Shown in pieces: positions 1 through 9,043 of a DNA stretch of 55,115 bases (its first letter is position 1; each line of letters opens with the position of its first letter). Both the position numbers and the translations under genes were made by a program. Under the pieces are notes generated by a model. It did not search any database, had not been told where the DNA came from, and saw only the letters and a list, made by a program, of their open reading frames with translations. Origin of the DNA: a bacterium (GTDB lineage Bacteria > Electryoneota > Electryoneia > Electryoneales > Electryoneaceae); assembly GCA_028278125.1 (NCBI GenBank), contig JANQEY010000113.1, positions 1 to 55,115 on the forward strand, read 5' to 3'.

Positions 1-156
1 TTCCGAAATCTCACGTGGTGGAAGCGACTGAAGGTAGGCAAACAGGGAGAACCAGATGAGCAGGTTACCCCAGAATGTGCCCTGGTACAACGGATCAAAA
101 CCATCAGTAAAATGCTGTTCCAGCTCCTTGGGAAAACCGATTATTTGACCATTCAT
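1..156 (-). CDS. N-terminal fragment of an unknown protein, cut by the window edge
   Basis: An open frame runs from an ATG at 156 to the window edge and gives the first 52 residues, starting MNGQIIGFPKEL. A GAGG ribosome-binding sequence lies about 8 nt upstream. Residues 31-45 (FWGNLLIWFSLFAYL) are hydrophobic enough for a membrane segment, followed by a LPPREIS loop. I do not recognise the family. The gene has its own sigma-54-like promoter at 200-215 and lies directly downstream of the sigma-54 activator gene on the same strand, so it is the most likely direct target of that activator. The product is therefore probably made on demand in response to an envelope signal. Function unknown; the rest of the gene is outside the window. 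Confidence 0.6.
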   Translation of the reverse strand, partial: MNGQIIGFPKELEQHFTDGFDPLYQGTFWGNLLIWFSLFAYLQSLPPREISE

Positions 157-199
157 GACATAGACCTCGATTCCATTATTCTTGCCGGAGATATATAAA

Positions 200-215
200 T
201 GCAATCATCAGGCCA
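200..215 (-). promoter_or_regulatory. sigma-54-type (-24/-12) promoter of the gene at 1-156
   Basis: On the minus strand the sequence is TGGCCTGATGATTGCA. GG and GC are separated by exactly 10 nt, the hallmark of sigma-54 promoters, and 8 of the 10 consensus positions of TGGCAC-N5-TTGC match. The predicted transcript would start near 189 and leave a leader of about 33 nt with a good ribosome-binding site. A sigma-54 activator is encoded immediately upstream, which raises the likelihood. Confidence 0.65.
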
Positions 216-303
216 CTTATGAGTAAATGGAGCCATTGCTCAAAAACAATGTTAATAACAATTTAGCATGAGCAATTTTCTTAGGAAGAGTTTACAAGAG
301 GCT

Positions 304-340
304 TAAACCGGTTTACAAACTGTAAACCGGTTTACAGTTT
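304..340. promoter_or_regulatory. Tandem palindromic operator, likely activator binding sites (UAS)
   Basis: Two palindromes share the core AAACCGGTTT. One is a 12-bp perfect palindrome at 304-315; the other is a 24-bp perfect palindrome at 317-340, centred between 328 and 329. A third partial copy (TGTAAACTG) lies at 348-356. The large palindrome is centred about 114 bp upstream of the -24 element at 213-214, within the usual range for enhancer-like sites of sigma-54 activators. The activator gene ends at 359, so the sites sit between regulator and candidate target. Binding by that regulator is an inference. Confidence 0.6.
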
Positions 341-358
341 TGAGAAATGTAAACTGTG

Positions 359-3355
359 TTATTGGGATTCAGCACCCGGACGCTGAAGCTTGAGTTTCCG
401 GATTTTTTTGTACATGGCCTGCCTAGAGATTCCCACACGGCGTGCGGCTTCAGAGACATTCCATAATGTTTCATCGAGGATTGACGTCAACCTTGATTTT
501 TCATCTTCCACAGAAGATGATTCTGAGACGATTGACCTGGCGGTAAAGAGTATATTTTGTGCCGGAGACTTGGATATTTCCTGTGGGAAATGGCTTGGAA
601 CAAGTTGATTATCGTGGCAGACAATAAAAGCCCTTTCCATCGCGTTGCGAAGTTCACGGACATTCCCCGGCCACGGGTATTTAATCAACATCTCAAGCGT
701 TTCACCGGTGACCGGTTCGATAGCTTTATTAGTTTCGTCATTAAGCTGTTGACGGAAATGTTCGACGATAAGAGCTATGTCCTCTTCTCGATCCCTGAGT
801 GGAGGAATATGAATTGTTACCACATTCAACCTGTAATAGAGATCTTCACGGAATTGACCATCCGATATTTGCGCCTGGAGGTTTTTATTTGTTGCCGCTA
901 TGATTCTAGCGTTGGTTTTAAGCGTTTTGCTGTCGCCAACTCTTTCGAATTCTCCTTCCTGGAGAACCCTGAGAAGGCCAAGCTGCATTCTTGGAGAAAT
1001 ATCACCGATCTCATCGAGAAAAATAGTCCCATTCCGAGCCGCCTGGAACCTGCCTGTACGGTCTTTATTAGCCCCAGTAAATGCGCCTTTCACATGGCCG
1101 AAAAGTTCACTCTCGAGGAGGTTCTCCGGTAACGCGGAACAGTTCACTTTAATAAACGGACCGTCGGCTCTTTCACTACTGAAATGCAGGGCTGAAGCAA
1201 CAAGTTCTTTTCCTGTTCCACTATCTCCTGTAATCAGGACGGTTGAAAGTGAATCCGACAAGTCTTCAACCATCTTGTATATTTCCTGCATAGCCTGGGA
1301 TTTGCCAACCATACCACCGAATTTATTACGGTCTTCAACCAGTTCCTGCAGATGGTGCAGATGTGTTACATCCCTGAAGACAAGTAGGACTTCGGCGATT
1401 CTGCCCTTTTTCTGACGAAGTAAAGAAGAGCTCACCCTGAATATTTTAATCCCATCGGCTGTCTCAATTTCAACCTGTGTATCGTTTATTGATTTAAAAG
1501 ATTCCCGTGTCTCCTGGATCTGGGAACGGATTATTTCCCAGTTGGTTGTTATCCAGTTGGATAAAGTGGATTGTTCAATATCATATCGTCCAATGCTTAG
1601 TAGTTCACAAAACCTTTTGTTTACCCTGAGGATTGTTGCGTCCAGGTCAATAGTCACCATTCCGTCATTGACATTATTAAAAATTGCCTCAAGGTGTTCA
1701 CGCTGTTGCCTTAAATCATGTTCAGCCTGGCTCCTCGCAAGAATTTCAGTTTGGAGAGAATTATTAAGTCTTTCGAGCTCAACCGTTCTTTCTTCAACTC
1801 GCCGTTCCAATGTTTCCGTATAATATTCGCGCTCCTGTTTAACCTGGGTTTTAGTTACCGCGTAGCGACCAACAAAATAGATTGTCAGCAACAACAGGGG
1901 GAATGGGATGAGAATTATCAAGGCCAGGTGATATCTCTTCAGCAACCAGAGTTTTGAGGGATTCTCAACAAGCTGATACAAGGCAACTGTGCTGCCGGAC
2001 CTTACTGGAATATGGTTTCTTAGCAATCGTCCATGCTCAGGATAAGTTGGAGGAATTACCCTGGCTCCATCGACAGTTGCAATCCGGTATCCTTTAAGAT
2101 TGTAGATAAAGGACGGACTTTTCTGGTTATATGATGAGAATACTATTGTCCCGTCTGCCAGCTTCATTAGGGGCAATGATTCGGAAGGAAAAGATTTCAG
2201 CTTGAGTTGCCTGGAAATGCTTCCGCCATCGTTTATAATATTGAATGTTTTGTCTTTGTTCCAGACAATCCCGGTGACATTTGAATTCGAAACTTCCTGT
2301 CCTGAAAACGGGATATAATTACCCGGGATCGTTTTTGAATCCTGCAGCTGCCCGGTATTTAGATCAATCGATACAATCGTAGTATTCTCAGCTTCTTTGT
2401 TACCGGGTCTTATCAAACCCGTTAACAAAGATCTATCTTCGGTTAAGCCAATGATATCTGTCGTTCCGCACATCGCATCAAGGCGATTTATCCATCTGAA
2501 CCTGCCGGTTTGATCAACCTGAACATAGTTAGCTTCGTAATCATTCAGGGAGTCCAAGTAAACTGAACCGCTATTTTGGTAAACCTGGGCAGGTACACTG
2601 GAACCAAAACAATCTGATCTGTTCCCGAAAGTAAAGACGGCCAAGCTGTCCTTATTTAATTTCCAAAACCCCTGGGTTGGGATTGATGCTATTCTTGATT
2701 CAGCTATTTGAACCGGTAAACTATCCTTTTTATATATTCTTAATGAATAATAGGGTTCATTATAATTATTGTCCGATAAACTGACGATGAAATAATCTAT
2801 ATCTCGATTACTCTCCGCAATCTGCCGTTCCCAGGTAACATCTATTTTCCAGGGAACATCTTCCGGCCACTCTTGCGGACGATTCAATTGGTCGAATATT
2901 ACCAGTCCGTTATTATTATCGAGAAAACAGAACTGGATACTGTCAAGATTTTCGTGATTGTTTGCCTGGTCAATCGTTCTTAAGAAATTCCGAACGAACA
3001 GGATTTCATCGAATCCATCACCGTCAACATCCATCACTTTTGTATTGCTCGAATTAATAGATTTTCCCAGGATATATCTTTGCTGTAATCCAAAGGATGG
3101 ATTCATCAGGAAGCATTCGGTTTCTGTTAGCGTATAGAAGTTAGCATAACTCAATAGTGAGTCGGGGAAGAACCTGACATTGGACAAAACAGTATCAGAG
3201 GGCACGGCACTTTCAGATATTTCAAGCTTATACGGGAAAGCAGATGGATTAATGTACTCCAGCTTCTCGATGTTGAATAACCACACCAGCAGGATGATCT
3301 GGAAAACGATAACAACCGGTAAAAGGGCAAATATTCTACTTTTATTTTTATCCAT
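359..3355 (-). CDS. Membrane-anchored PAS/sigma-54-dependent transcriptional activator
   Basis: A 998-residue one-component regulator. Domains in order: a membrane segment at about 9-27; a long region predicted outside the cytoplasm (about 30-470) with an FG-GAP/VCBS-like DVDGDGFDE stretch near residue 110; a second membrane segment (about 472-497); a coiled coil (about 498-555); a PAS domain (about 555-665); and an AAA+ sigma-54 activation domain with Walker A GDSGTGKE (about 709-716), the sigma-54-contacting loop GAFTGA (757-762) and Walker B FLDEIGD (about 777-783). The C-terminus is a Fis-type helix-turn-helix (NVSEAARRVGISRQAMYKKI). There is no receiver domain, so the signal is probably sensed directly by the outer or PAS domain. 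Its likely target is the adjacent gene at 1-156, through the palindromes at 304-340. The ATPase and DNA-binding roles are firm from motifs; the signal is unknown. Confidence 0.9.
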   Translation of the reverse strand: MDKNKSRIFALLPVVIVFQIILLVWLFNIEKLEYINPSAFPYKLEISESAVPSDTVLSNVRFFPDSLLSYANFYTLTETECFLMNPSFGLQQRYILGKSINSSNTKVMDVDGDGFDEILFVRNFLRTIDQANNHENLDSIQFCFLDNNNGLVIFDQLNRPQEWPEDVPWKIDVTWERQIAESNRDIDYFIVSLSDNNYNEPYYSLRIYKKDSLPVQIAESRIASIPTQGFWKLNKDSLAVFTFGNRSDCFGSSVPAQVYQNSGSVYLDSLNDYEANYVQVDQTGRFRWINRLDAMCGTTDIIGLTEDRSLLTGLIRPGNKEAENTTIVSIDLNTGQLQDSKTIPGNYIPFSGQEVSNSNVTGIVWNKDKTFNIINDGGSISRQLKLKSFPSESLPLMKLADGTIVFSSYNQKSPSFIYNLKGYRIATVDGARVIPPTYPEHGRLLRNHIPVRSGSTVALYQLVENPSKLWLLKRYHLALIILIPFPLLLLTIYFVGRYAVTKTQVKQEREYYTETLERRVEERTVELERLNNSLQTEILARSQAEHDLRQQREHLEAIFNNVNDGMVTIDLDATILRVNKRFCELLSIGRYDIEQSTLSNWITTNWEIIRSQIQETRESFKSINDTQVEIETADGIKIFRVSSSLLRQKKGRIAEVLLVFRDVTHLHHLQELVEDRNKFGGMVGKSQAMQEIYKMVEDLSDSLSTVLITGDSGTGKELVASALHFSSERADGPFIKVNCSALPENLLESELFGHVKGAFTGANKDRTGRFQAARNGTIFLDEIGDISPRMQLGLLRVLQEGEFERVGDSKTLKTNARIIAATNKNLQAQISDGQFREDLYYRLNVVTIHIPPLRDREEDIALIVEHFRQQLNDETNKAIEPVTGETLEMLIKYPWPGNVRELRNAMERAFIVCHDNQLVPSHFPQEISKSPAQNILFTARSIVSESSSVEDEKSRLTSILDETLWNVSEAARRVGISRQAMYKKIRKLKLQRPGAESQ

Positions 3356-3449
3356 CTTTTTTATACCACAATTCTCAATCTAGAGAATAACCACCGATTC
3401 CTATTTATAATCAGCTGAATATTCCGGTCAGGGAATATAACAAATGATT

Positions 3450-3482
3450 TGATAAAAAGAGCGGCGTTTACGCCGCTCTTGG
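3450..3482 (-). terminator. Intrinsic terminator of the beta-helix gene
   Basis: A perfect 10-bp stem AAGAGCGGCG/CGCCGCTCTT with a 4-nt loop (3457-3480) is followed on the minus strand by a T-run. It lies about 30 nt past the stop codon at 3509. Confidence 0.85.
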
Positions 3483-3508
3483 TATTTTTATTCTGTATCC
3501 ACCGGTGA

Positions 3509-5320
3509 TTATTTGATTGCACCAACTTTTTTAATATCCAGCCTTCTCTCTTCATTCTGGGCGTGGAAGAAATAAAATCCGCTTGCCAGGTTAGTGCCAT
3601 CAAAAATGAAATTATGATAACCTCGCATATAGTGGTCATTTGCCAGTGTTTCGACATTTTGCCCCAGTATGTTAAATACCGAGACATTCAGGTGTGAATC
3701 TATTGGCAGCGCAACTGTTGCCGTAATGGTGGCGTTAAAGGGATTCGGATACGTAGCGATAATACCAAAATATTCAGGTATCTCGGCAAAACCGTTGTCT
3801 TCGACACCGAGTTCCGGACCGGCCGCATCATCGCCACCGTCATAAGGTGTCCAGACATTATTTTCCCAGACAAGGTCGTCCAGGAACATTTGCCAGTATC
3901 CCTGGCCGGAATTGGACGAGATACAATCCTGACCCTCTTCGAGGGCAGTTATGATATTGTTGGTTACCACAGACCCTATGTTCAACGTTGTCATGGTATC
4001 GCCAAGGATGTGGTTATAGAAGGTCCTTTCGGTTCCACTGATGAAGAAACCGTATTGGTTTCCTTCCATAATACAATCATTGACAGTAACATCTTCAGCG
4101 CAAGTTATGGCAACTGCTGCCTCAGCATTTGTGCCAAAATAACAACCTTCAATCAGAAACGGTCCCTGGCTGGCTTCAAAGAAAATGCCATCATGGTAAT
4201 TTTCTGAAAAATCAGAATCTATAATACTGATGTTTTCGTTATTTGTATCGAACCACATACCTCTTGTATAATTATACCTTGATGTATGTCCAATAACTTC
4301 TACGTCACGCATTTCCAGTACTTTCATTCCACCCAGCGCCCAAGTCATAGTTCCCGCAGCGTACCCGCGCCAGTTGTTCCTGTAAGTTTCGCAGTCTATA
4401 ATCCGAAGACCAACATCTCGGAAACCGCCAAACCCCAGCGCACCATTATCACTTGATTCCAGGTTTCTATAAGTAACATTCGTTGAGCTCGAAGCGTCGA
4501 TACCAGTCCAGTTGTTATTCAGGAATTTACAGTTTTCAACTACAATTCTGTCACAATTTAAAATACCAAACGCCGCATTGCCCAGGTAGCCATTTGTATG
4601 CTGAAATGTGATCCCTTCAAACTTTATATGGTCTGATTGTACAGCTCTGAAAATAAAACCTGCATTGGGAACTTCAACAACAGCGGTCTGCATGTCTGTT
4701 CCAGGTTTAACTTCCATTGTGATTATATCATAGTCTTCATCCACATAGAAAGCGCCTGGAAACAGTTCTTCTTCAGTGAGGACCTGGGCATATCGCTCCC
4801 CATTGACAATGAGCATTTCACGCCTGACCAGGAGATCATTGCATGAAGCAATCCAGGCAAGTGTTTTTATACTCTGTTGTTCTTCATCCCATCCGGGTTG
4901 TTCCGTTAAAAGCCCCCAGTCAAATTCCCATGAATGTGTATAGTAATCAGTACCGCTGATATGTTCCCAGCCATTCCATATCTCCGAACCGGATATAATA
5001 ACTTCATCATCTTCATAAGCCTTTACAACGAGACGAGTGTGGATGTCTTCCGGATCTGACCAGAAAAGACTATCCTCCCTGTATATACCTTCATGGATAA
5101 CGATTGTTTTTGTTTCATTATTATCGAATAGCTGGCGGGTGTAGTATAGAGCTGGACCAAATGATTCAAAAGGATAATCTTCTGTACCCTCATTGTCATT
5201 TGATGCATTCGGGTGGTTCTGGTTTACTACGATCGTCGAAATTCCGTACCCTGAACATATTGTTGTAGACAACAGCAATACCAGGATTACAGGTAGTGTT
5301 TTATAGTAAAAACGTTTCAT
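3509..5320 (-). CDS. Secreted right-handed beta-helix protein with T9SS-type C-terminal domain
   Basis: A 603-residue exported protein. The start at 5320 (MKRFYYKTLPVILVLLLS) was chosen because it follows a strong GGAGGAAA site and begins a clear signal peptide; the longer open frame has no such site. The N-terminal part has a DUF1565-like opening (a paragraph such as NDNEGTEDYPFESFGPAL), followed by repeated short segments such as NCKFLNNNWTGI and DSDFSENYHDGIF, typical of parallel beta-helix (pectate-lyase-like) folds. The C-terminus has YPNPFNATITATVALP and FNILGQNV and ends DIKKVGAIK, the T9SS type A sorting pattern. Probably an extracellular carbohydrate-binding or degrading protein; no catalytic residues were assigned. 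It is transcribed alone and has its own terminator. Confidence 0.85.
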   Translation of the reverse strand: MKRFYYKTLPVILVLLLSTTICSGYGISTIVVNQNHPNASNDNEGTEDYPFESFGPALYYTRQLFDNNETKTIVIHEGIYREDSLFWSDPEDIHTRLVVKAYEDDEVIISGSEIWNGWEHISGTDYYTHSWEFDWGLLTEQPGWDEEQQSIKTLAWIASCNDLLVRREMLIVNGERYAQVLTEEELFPGAFYVDEDYDIITMEVKPGTDMQTAVVEVPNAGFIFRAVQSDHIKFEGITFQHTNGYLGNAAFGILNCDRIVVENCKFLNNNWTGIDASSSTNVTYRNLESSDNGALGFGGFRDVGLRIIDCETYRNNWRGYAAGTMTWALGGMKVLEMRDVEVIGHTSRYNYTRGMWFDTNNENISIIDSDFSENYHDGIFFEASQGPFLIEGCYFGTNAEAAVAITCAEDVTVNDCIMEGNQYGFFISGTERTFYNHILGDTMTTLNIGSVVTNNIITALEEGQDCISSNSGQGYWQMFLDDLVWENNVWTPYDGGDDAAGPELGVEDNGFAEIPEYFGIIATYPNPFNATITATVALPIDSHLNVSVFNILGQNVETLANDHYMRGYHNFIFDGTNLASGFYFFHAQNEERRLDIKKVGAIK

Positions 5321-5960
5321 GATTTTTTCCTCCATCATCACGGAAGAAGTCAAATTTTATAATGATAACGTAAGTTTTTGCTGAATTTACTCTTCTTCCT
5401 GTCATTCCAGGCAATAATTAAGAAGATTGACGCATTTGAAAAAGAATCCTGACATGTACCAGAATATGTATTACCATTGTTAAAACTGAATGCGTCATTT
5501 TCTCATGCCTATGTAATATCTATAACTGCCAAAGTCGCCAATAATTGTTAGAACATTTGTGACGTTGTTCATGATACTACATAAGCAAAATTATCTCCTT
5601 GTTTTTCCTACTCAGTTATACCCGGAACAGATGAGGGTATTATCGCGATCTGGACATAACGTAAAATTACATTTTCTGCGAATATGTGATTTAGATAACA
5701 CTGATTTGTGACAGGTATCGCAGAGTCTCTTCTCTATGTCAAAACGATTAAAAACCACAGCTATAATATTATAAATATCAACAGCTAGGGGTTTAGTTAA
5801 CCCATCCTTTAAAGATACTAATTTAAATTGAGAAAATCTAATAAAATTAACAAGTTTATTAATTCACGCTCCTGTTTCAGCCAGGATTATCCCTTGTTGA
5901 TATCAAACATCTCCCCATTAAGATTAAACCAATGTAGAACAATTGTATAGCCGTCGTTTC
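5321..5960. other. 640-bp AT-rich intergenic region
   Basis: No convincing gene or RNA was found. It contains a small hairpin GGGTT/AACCC at 5789-5803 and several AT-rich palindromes (for example around 5762-5773). The promoter of the beta-helix gene must lie near its left end, but no strong consensus could be fixed. Confidence 0.5.
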
Positions 5961-6827
5961 TCAGCTGTCCTCGTGCGAGACTGTTGTCGTCGAATCGATA
6001 GTTTCTATTATCGGTTCATTTTCAAGCTCCGAATAATCCAGTTCGCTTCCACGGATACTGTGTGGAATCATGAATATTCCCAGCATAAAAACTGAAGCTA
6101 TCAAACCCCAGATTTTTTCACGTTTCCGGCTGTCACCTCTCATGAACCATAGAGCAATCAACCAGACAATCATCGCGAAAAGTGTCTTGTTATCCGTCAG
6201 GTCTTCCCCAAATGGCCAGCCTGTCCAGAAAGCCCCAAAGGCATAATATTGAACGATCGGTCCAAGGATTAATCCACCAACTGCCAGGAATATTGCAGTT
6301 ATCCAGGCATAGAGTTTTAACTTGTCTCTGGTAAAAACTCCGATAATTAACCTGAAAGCGTATAACATTGAGAAGAACATGAAGAATATGTGCAGAGTCA
6401 GTACAAAGCCTGGAACGGCACCAGTATAACGTATTACTGCGGGACCACCTTCAGGTATTGTTACAACCTTGTTATCGTGGGAAAGACGAACCTCGTAATC
6501 AACTTTTCCCGCAGGAGGTTGGGAGGGAAAACTACCTGAAAGTTTACCATTAGCAAATATTAAGCTGCTAACGGTTGGATCATCATCAGTTTTATGCCTT
6601 TTCCAGATGATTTCTCCCTTAATCTCGGCATTTTTAACCTCTATCTCAACCGGACAATCTGTGCCTGTTGTGTAACTGCGCAATAATTCATAGGATATTG
6701 TTTCATTCGCAATCTCAACTTTACCTCTTTTAGGGTAACTTGGACCTGTGAGGCGCTGGTAAACCGCTGTTCCTGCAGTGAGTATAAATGCCAACAGCCA
6801 TATCATTAATATCTTTAATATTTTCAT
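5961..6827 (-). CDS. Uncharacterised membrane protein
   Basis: A 288-residue protein of unknown function. An N-terminal membrane anchor (about 5-22) is followed by an externally placed beta-rich domain (about 30-130; contains PAGKVDYEVRLSHDN). Four more membrane segments occupy about 140-260. Between them lies the striking aromatic stretch YAFGAFWTGWPFG followed by EDLTDNKT. The tail is acidic and Ser/Thr-rich. The start at 6827 follows a GGAAG motif (tcttccatcc in plus orientation). It stands alone, convergent with nothing and divergent from the AsnB-like gene at 7066. The aromatic motif could bind a quinone or haem, but that is speculation. Confidence 0.7.
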   Translation of the reverse strand: MKILKILMIWLLAFILTAGTAVYQRLTGPSYPKRGKVEIANETISYELLRSYTTGTDCPVEIEVKNAEIKGEIIWKRHKTDDDPTVSSLIFANGKLSGSFPSQPPAGKVDYEVRLSHDNKVVTIPEGGPAVIRYTGAVPGFVLTLHIFFMFFSMLYAFRLIIGVFTRDKLKLYAWITAIFLAVGGLILGPIVQYYAFGAFWTGWPFGEDLTDNKTLFAMIVWLIALWFMRGDSRKREKIWGLIASVFMLGIFMIPHSIRGSELDYSELENEPIIETIDSTTTVSHEDS

Positions 6828-7065
6828 CTTCCATCCTGGGTAATATTAATTCAAAAGCAAAAACCTTCATTTATGGGAAAGGGAATATAGCTTTTTTCAT
6901 CTCCGGCTCAAAACAGATTTCATATTTGTCGATATTATAAGTAAGTTCTCTTATTCAGGTCACAAACATTTTTAAAATCCGGCAATTAAAGACATATTAA
7001 TCCGGATATAATAGGAGAGAGTCTTTACAGTTTCCTGAACCATACAACGGGATTATCTTTCAAAC

Positions 7066-8916
7066 ATGTTTGATTTTTATCTCACTGTTTCAAATAATCA
7101 TCAACCGATTACCTGGAGCAAAAAACCCTTTTCATCAAAGCCCTGGTCGCTTGCTGTCGGAACTAAGCTTATCGAGAAGGAGGGCACCGGTTGGCGTATG
7201 TCAGGACTTGGCTGGGATGAAGAGGTAACATTTTTCCAGGAGAACGGATCCGGATTCGTAGCCGCTATAGGTGAGCCCTTCGCAGGAACAGACTGGATTG
7301 AATCTCATGACGGTCCCAAGCCGTACGGCAGGGTTCCCGGTGAGACACTTGCGAGGTTATGGAACCAGTTTGGTGATGACATGGCGATTTCACTCGTTGG
7401 GGATTATGCTATAATCGCTCTTGATGGTGAGACTCGTGAGATTACCCTTATCGGAGGTCGTCAAAGCCTGCGGTACTTGCATTATCACGCGGATAATAAC
7501 CGTACAATTATTTCCACTTCTTTACATGAAGCAGCTCGCCTGTCCGATCGTGATCCCGTACCTGATCCGGCTGCACTTGTTGAGACTGCGCTCTTTGCTC
7601 ATCCCCTTGGCGAAAGAACACTTTGGAAGGGATACAGCACTCTTCAGCCCGGTGAGATAGTAAAAATTGATTACGGGAACATCAACAGAAGTTCCTGGTT
7701 CGATTATACAGAACTGTTCTCCGACTTGAGGGCGCTGCCTTTTTCCGAAGCTAAAAACGTTGGCCAGGAGGTTCTGAAAAATGCCGTCAGGCTCTTATGT
7801 GACGGCACCGGCAAAATGCGGTCAGCGCTCACATCAAGCCCTGAAAGCAGGTTAATCTGGTCGTTAATTGATCACGATTCGGTTGATCTTCTTGGTTACT
7901 CCTTTGGTGTCCCCGGTTCTCTCAGCTTTGAAAAACCACGTACCATAGCCTCGAAACTTGGCAGTTCATTCCAGGCGGTTGCTTTTGATGAACAGTTTGA
8001 AAACGAATATTCCGACCATGCGCATCACGCGCTGTGCCTGATGGATGGTCTTGCTACTTTCGAAAGGGCGAATTTCCTATACGGGATGCAGAAGACTCGA
8101 GGACACTCACCTTTTGTCATCACAGGAGCTATCGGGAGCCAGCTCCTCAGGACATTCCAGAGTATCGGTTGGATTGTTACAGGTTTTGGAACAAAGGTTG
8201 CGTTATCGGATAAACCACTTACAACATTTGATGATTATTATATCAGTGCCTCTAGATACTGTCCCTGGATTCGCCCGGAATTGTTTACCTATTACCGTGA
8301 TGAGGTACACGCGTCTCTCTGGGATCTACTTGGTTCGACAATCAGTGATTTTACCCCAAGAACAAGATTTTACCTCTACCTGTTACGTGACGCTTTGAGG
8401 AAATGGTTCGGATCGGAAATTCTCGCTGAACGTCCTTTCGGGACACACAGGATACCCTTCTGGAACGATCAATTCGTTGACCAGGTATTCCGTTTCCCCT
8501 TTGCCAGTATAGCCGCTCCAAAGCTCAAACCTACACTGAATAATCAATATCGGTCTCAAAAGTTTTACGCCAATACGATCAAGGAGAATAATGTTGCGCT
8601 TTTATATGACAACACTGACCTGGGATATCCTCCAGCTGATGTGATCGCTCCATTTGGTTTGATGAGAATGGGCGCAAGGTATCTCTATAAGAACATGTTC
8701 AGGCGTAAACCGCTGGAAAAGTTCCAGGCTGAGAAATGGGATAATATTTATTTGAATAAAATCCTGCCTGATCTGAAAATAAACCACGAGTACTTCACCT
8801 CAGCGATAGTCGATGATTTTAACGATGGTGCCTGGCTAGACAACCGTCTAGGCTACGCCCGCACAACATCACAAGCCATCACCCTGGCCATCTGGAGTGG
8901 TGATCTTAACTGTTGA
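7066..8916 (+). CDS. Asparagine-synthase-like protein with degenerate catalytic motifs
   Basis: A 616-residue protein with the overall architecture of glutamine-hydrolysing asparagine synthases. The N-terminal part resembles the Ntn glutaminase fold (FGDDMAISLVGDYAIIALD, then an IGGRQSLRYLHYH region like the RDRxGxxPLYY segment). The C-terminal part resembles the ATP-pyrophosphatase domain. Two features argue against normal activity: there is no Cys at position 2, so the glutaminase nucleophile is missing, and the PP-loop SGGxDS is replaced by SSPES at about 257-261 (ALTSSPESRL). In other organisms such relatives appear in peptide or polysaccharide modification. No pathway partners are adjacent. 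No strong ribosome-binding site was seen, so the start is less certain. Not annotated as asnB because function is doubtful. Confidence 0.75.
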   Translation: MFDFYLTVSNNHQPITWSKKPFSSKPWSLAVGTKLIEKEGTGWRMSGLGWDEEVTFFQENGSGFVAAIGEPFAGTDWIESHDGPKPYGRVPGETLARLWNQFGDDMAISLVGDYAIIALDGETREITLIGGRQSLRYLHYHADNNRTIISTSLHEAARLSDRDPVPDPAALVETALFAHPLGERTLWKGYSTLQPGEIVKIDYGNINRSSWFDYTELFSDLRALPFSEAKNVGQEVLKNAVRLLCDGTGKMRSALTSSPESRLIWSLIDHDSVDLLGYSFGVPGSLSFEKPRTIASKLGSSFQAVAFDEQFENEYSDHAHHALCLMDGLATFERANFLYGMQKTRGHSPFVITGAIGSQLLRTFQSIGWIVTGFGTKVALSDKPLTTFDDYYISASRYCPWIRPELFTYYRDEVHASLWDLLGSTISDFTPRTRFYLYLLRDALRKWFGSEILAERPFGTHRIPFWNDQFVDQVFRFPFASIAAPKLKPTLNNQYRSQKFYANTIKENNVALLYDNTDLGYPPADVIAPFGLMRMGARYLYKNMFRRKPLEKFQAEKWDNIYLNKILPDLKINHEYFTSAIVDDFNDGAWLDNRLGYARTTSQAITLAIWSGDLNC

Positions 8917-9043
8917 AATTATCTTCTCAGTATTATGAGTATCCAGGTTTGCTAGTATTGACTGCGACGACACCCTCGAGAATTCTTTACAGGACGTATA
9001 ATGGGATATTTATCACCGCATTCAATCTTGAAAAACAACTGCT

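Noticed and set aside
5582..5597. GG-N10-GC on the minus strand upstream of the beta-helix gene
   Set aside because: The TGGCAC part is absent; only the spacing and TTTGC fit.
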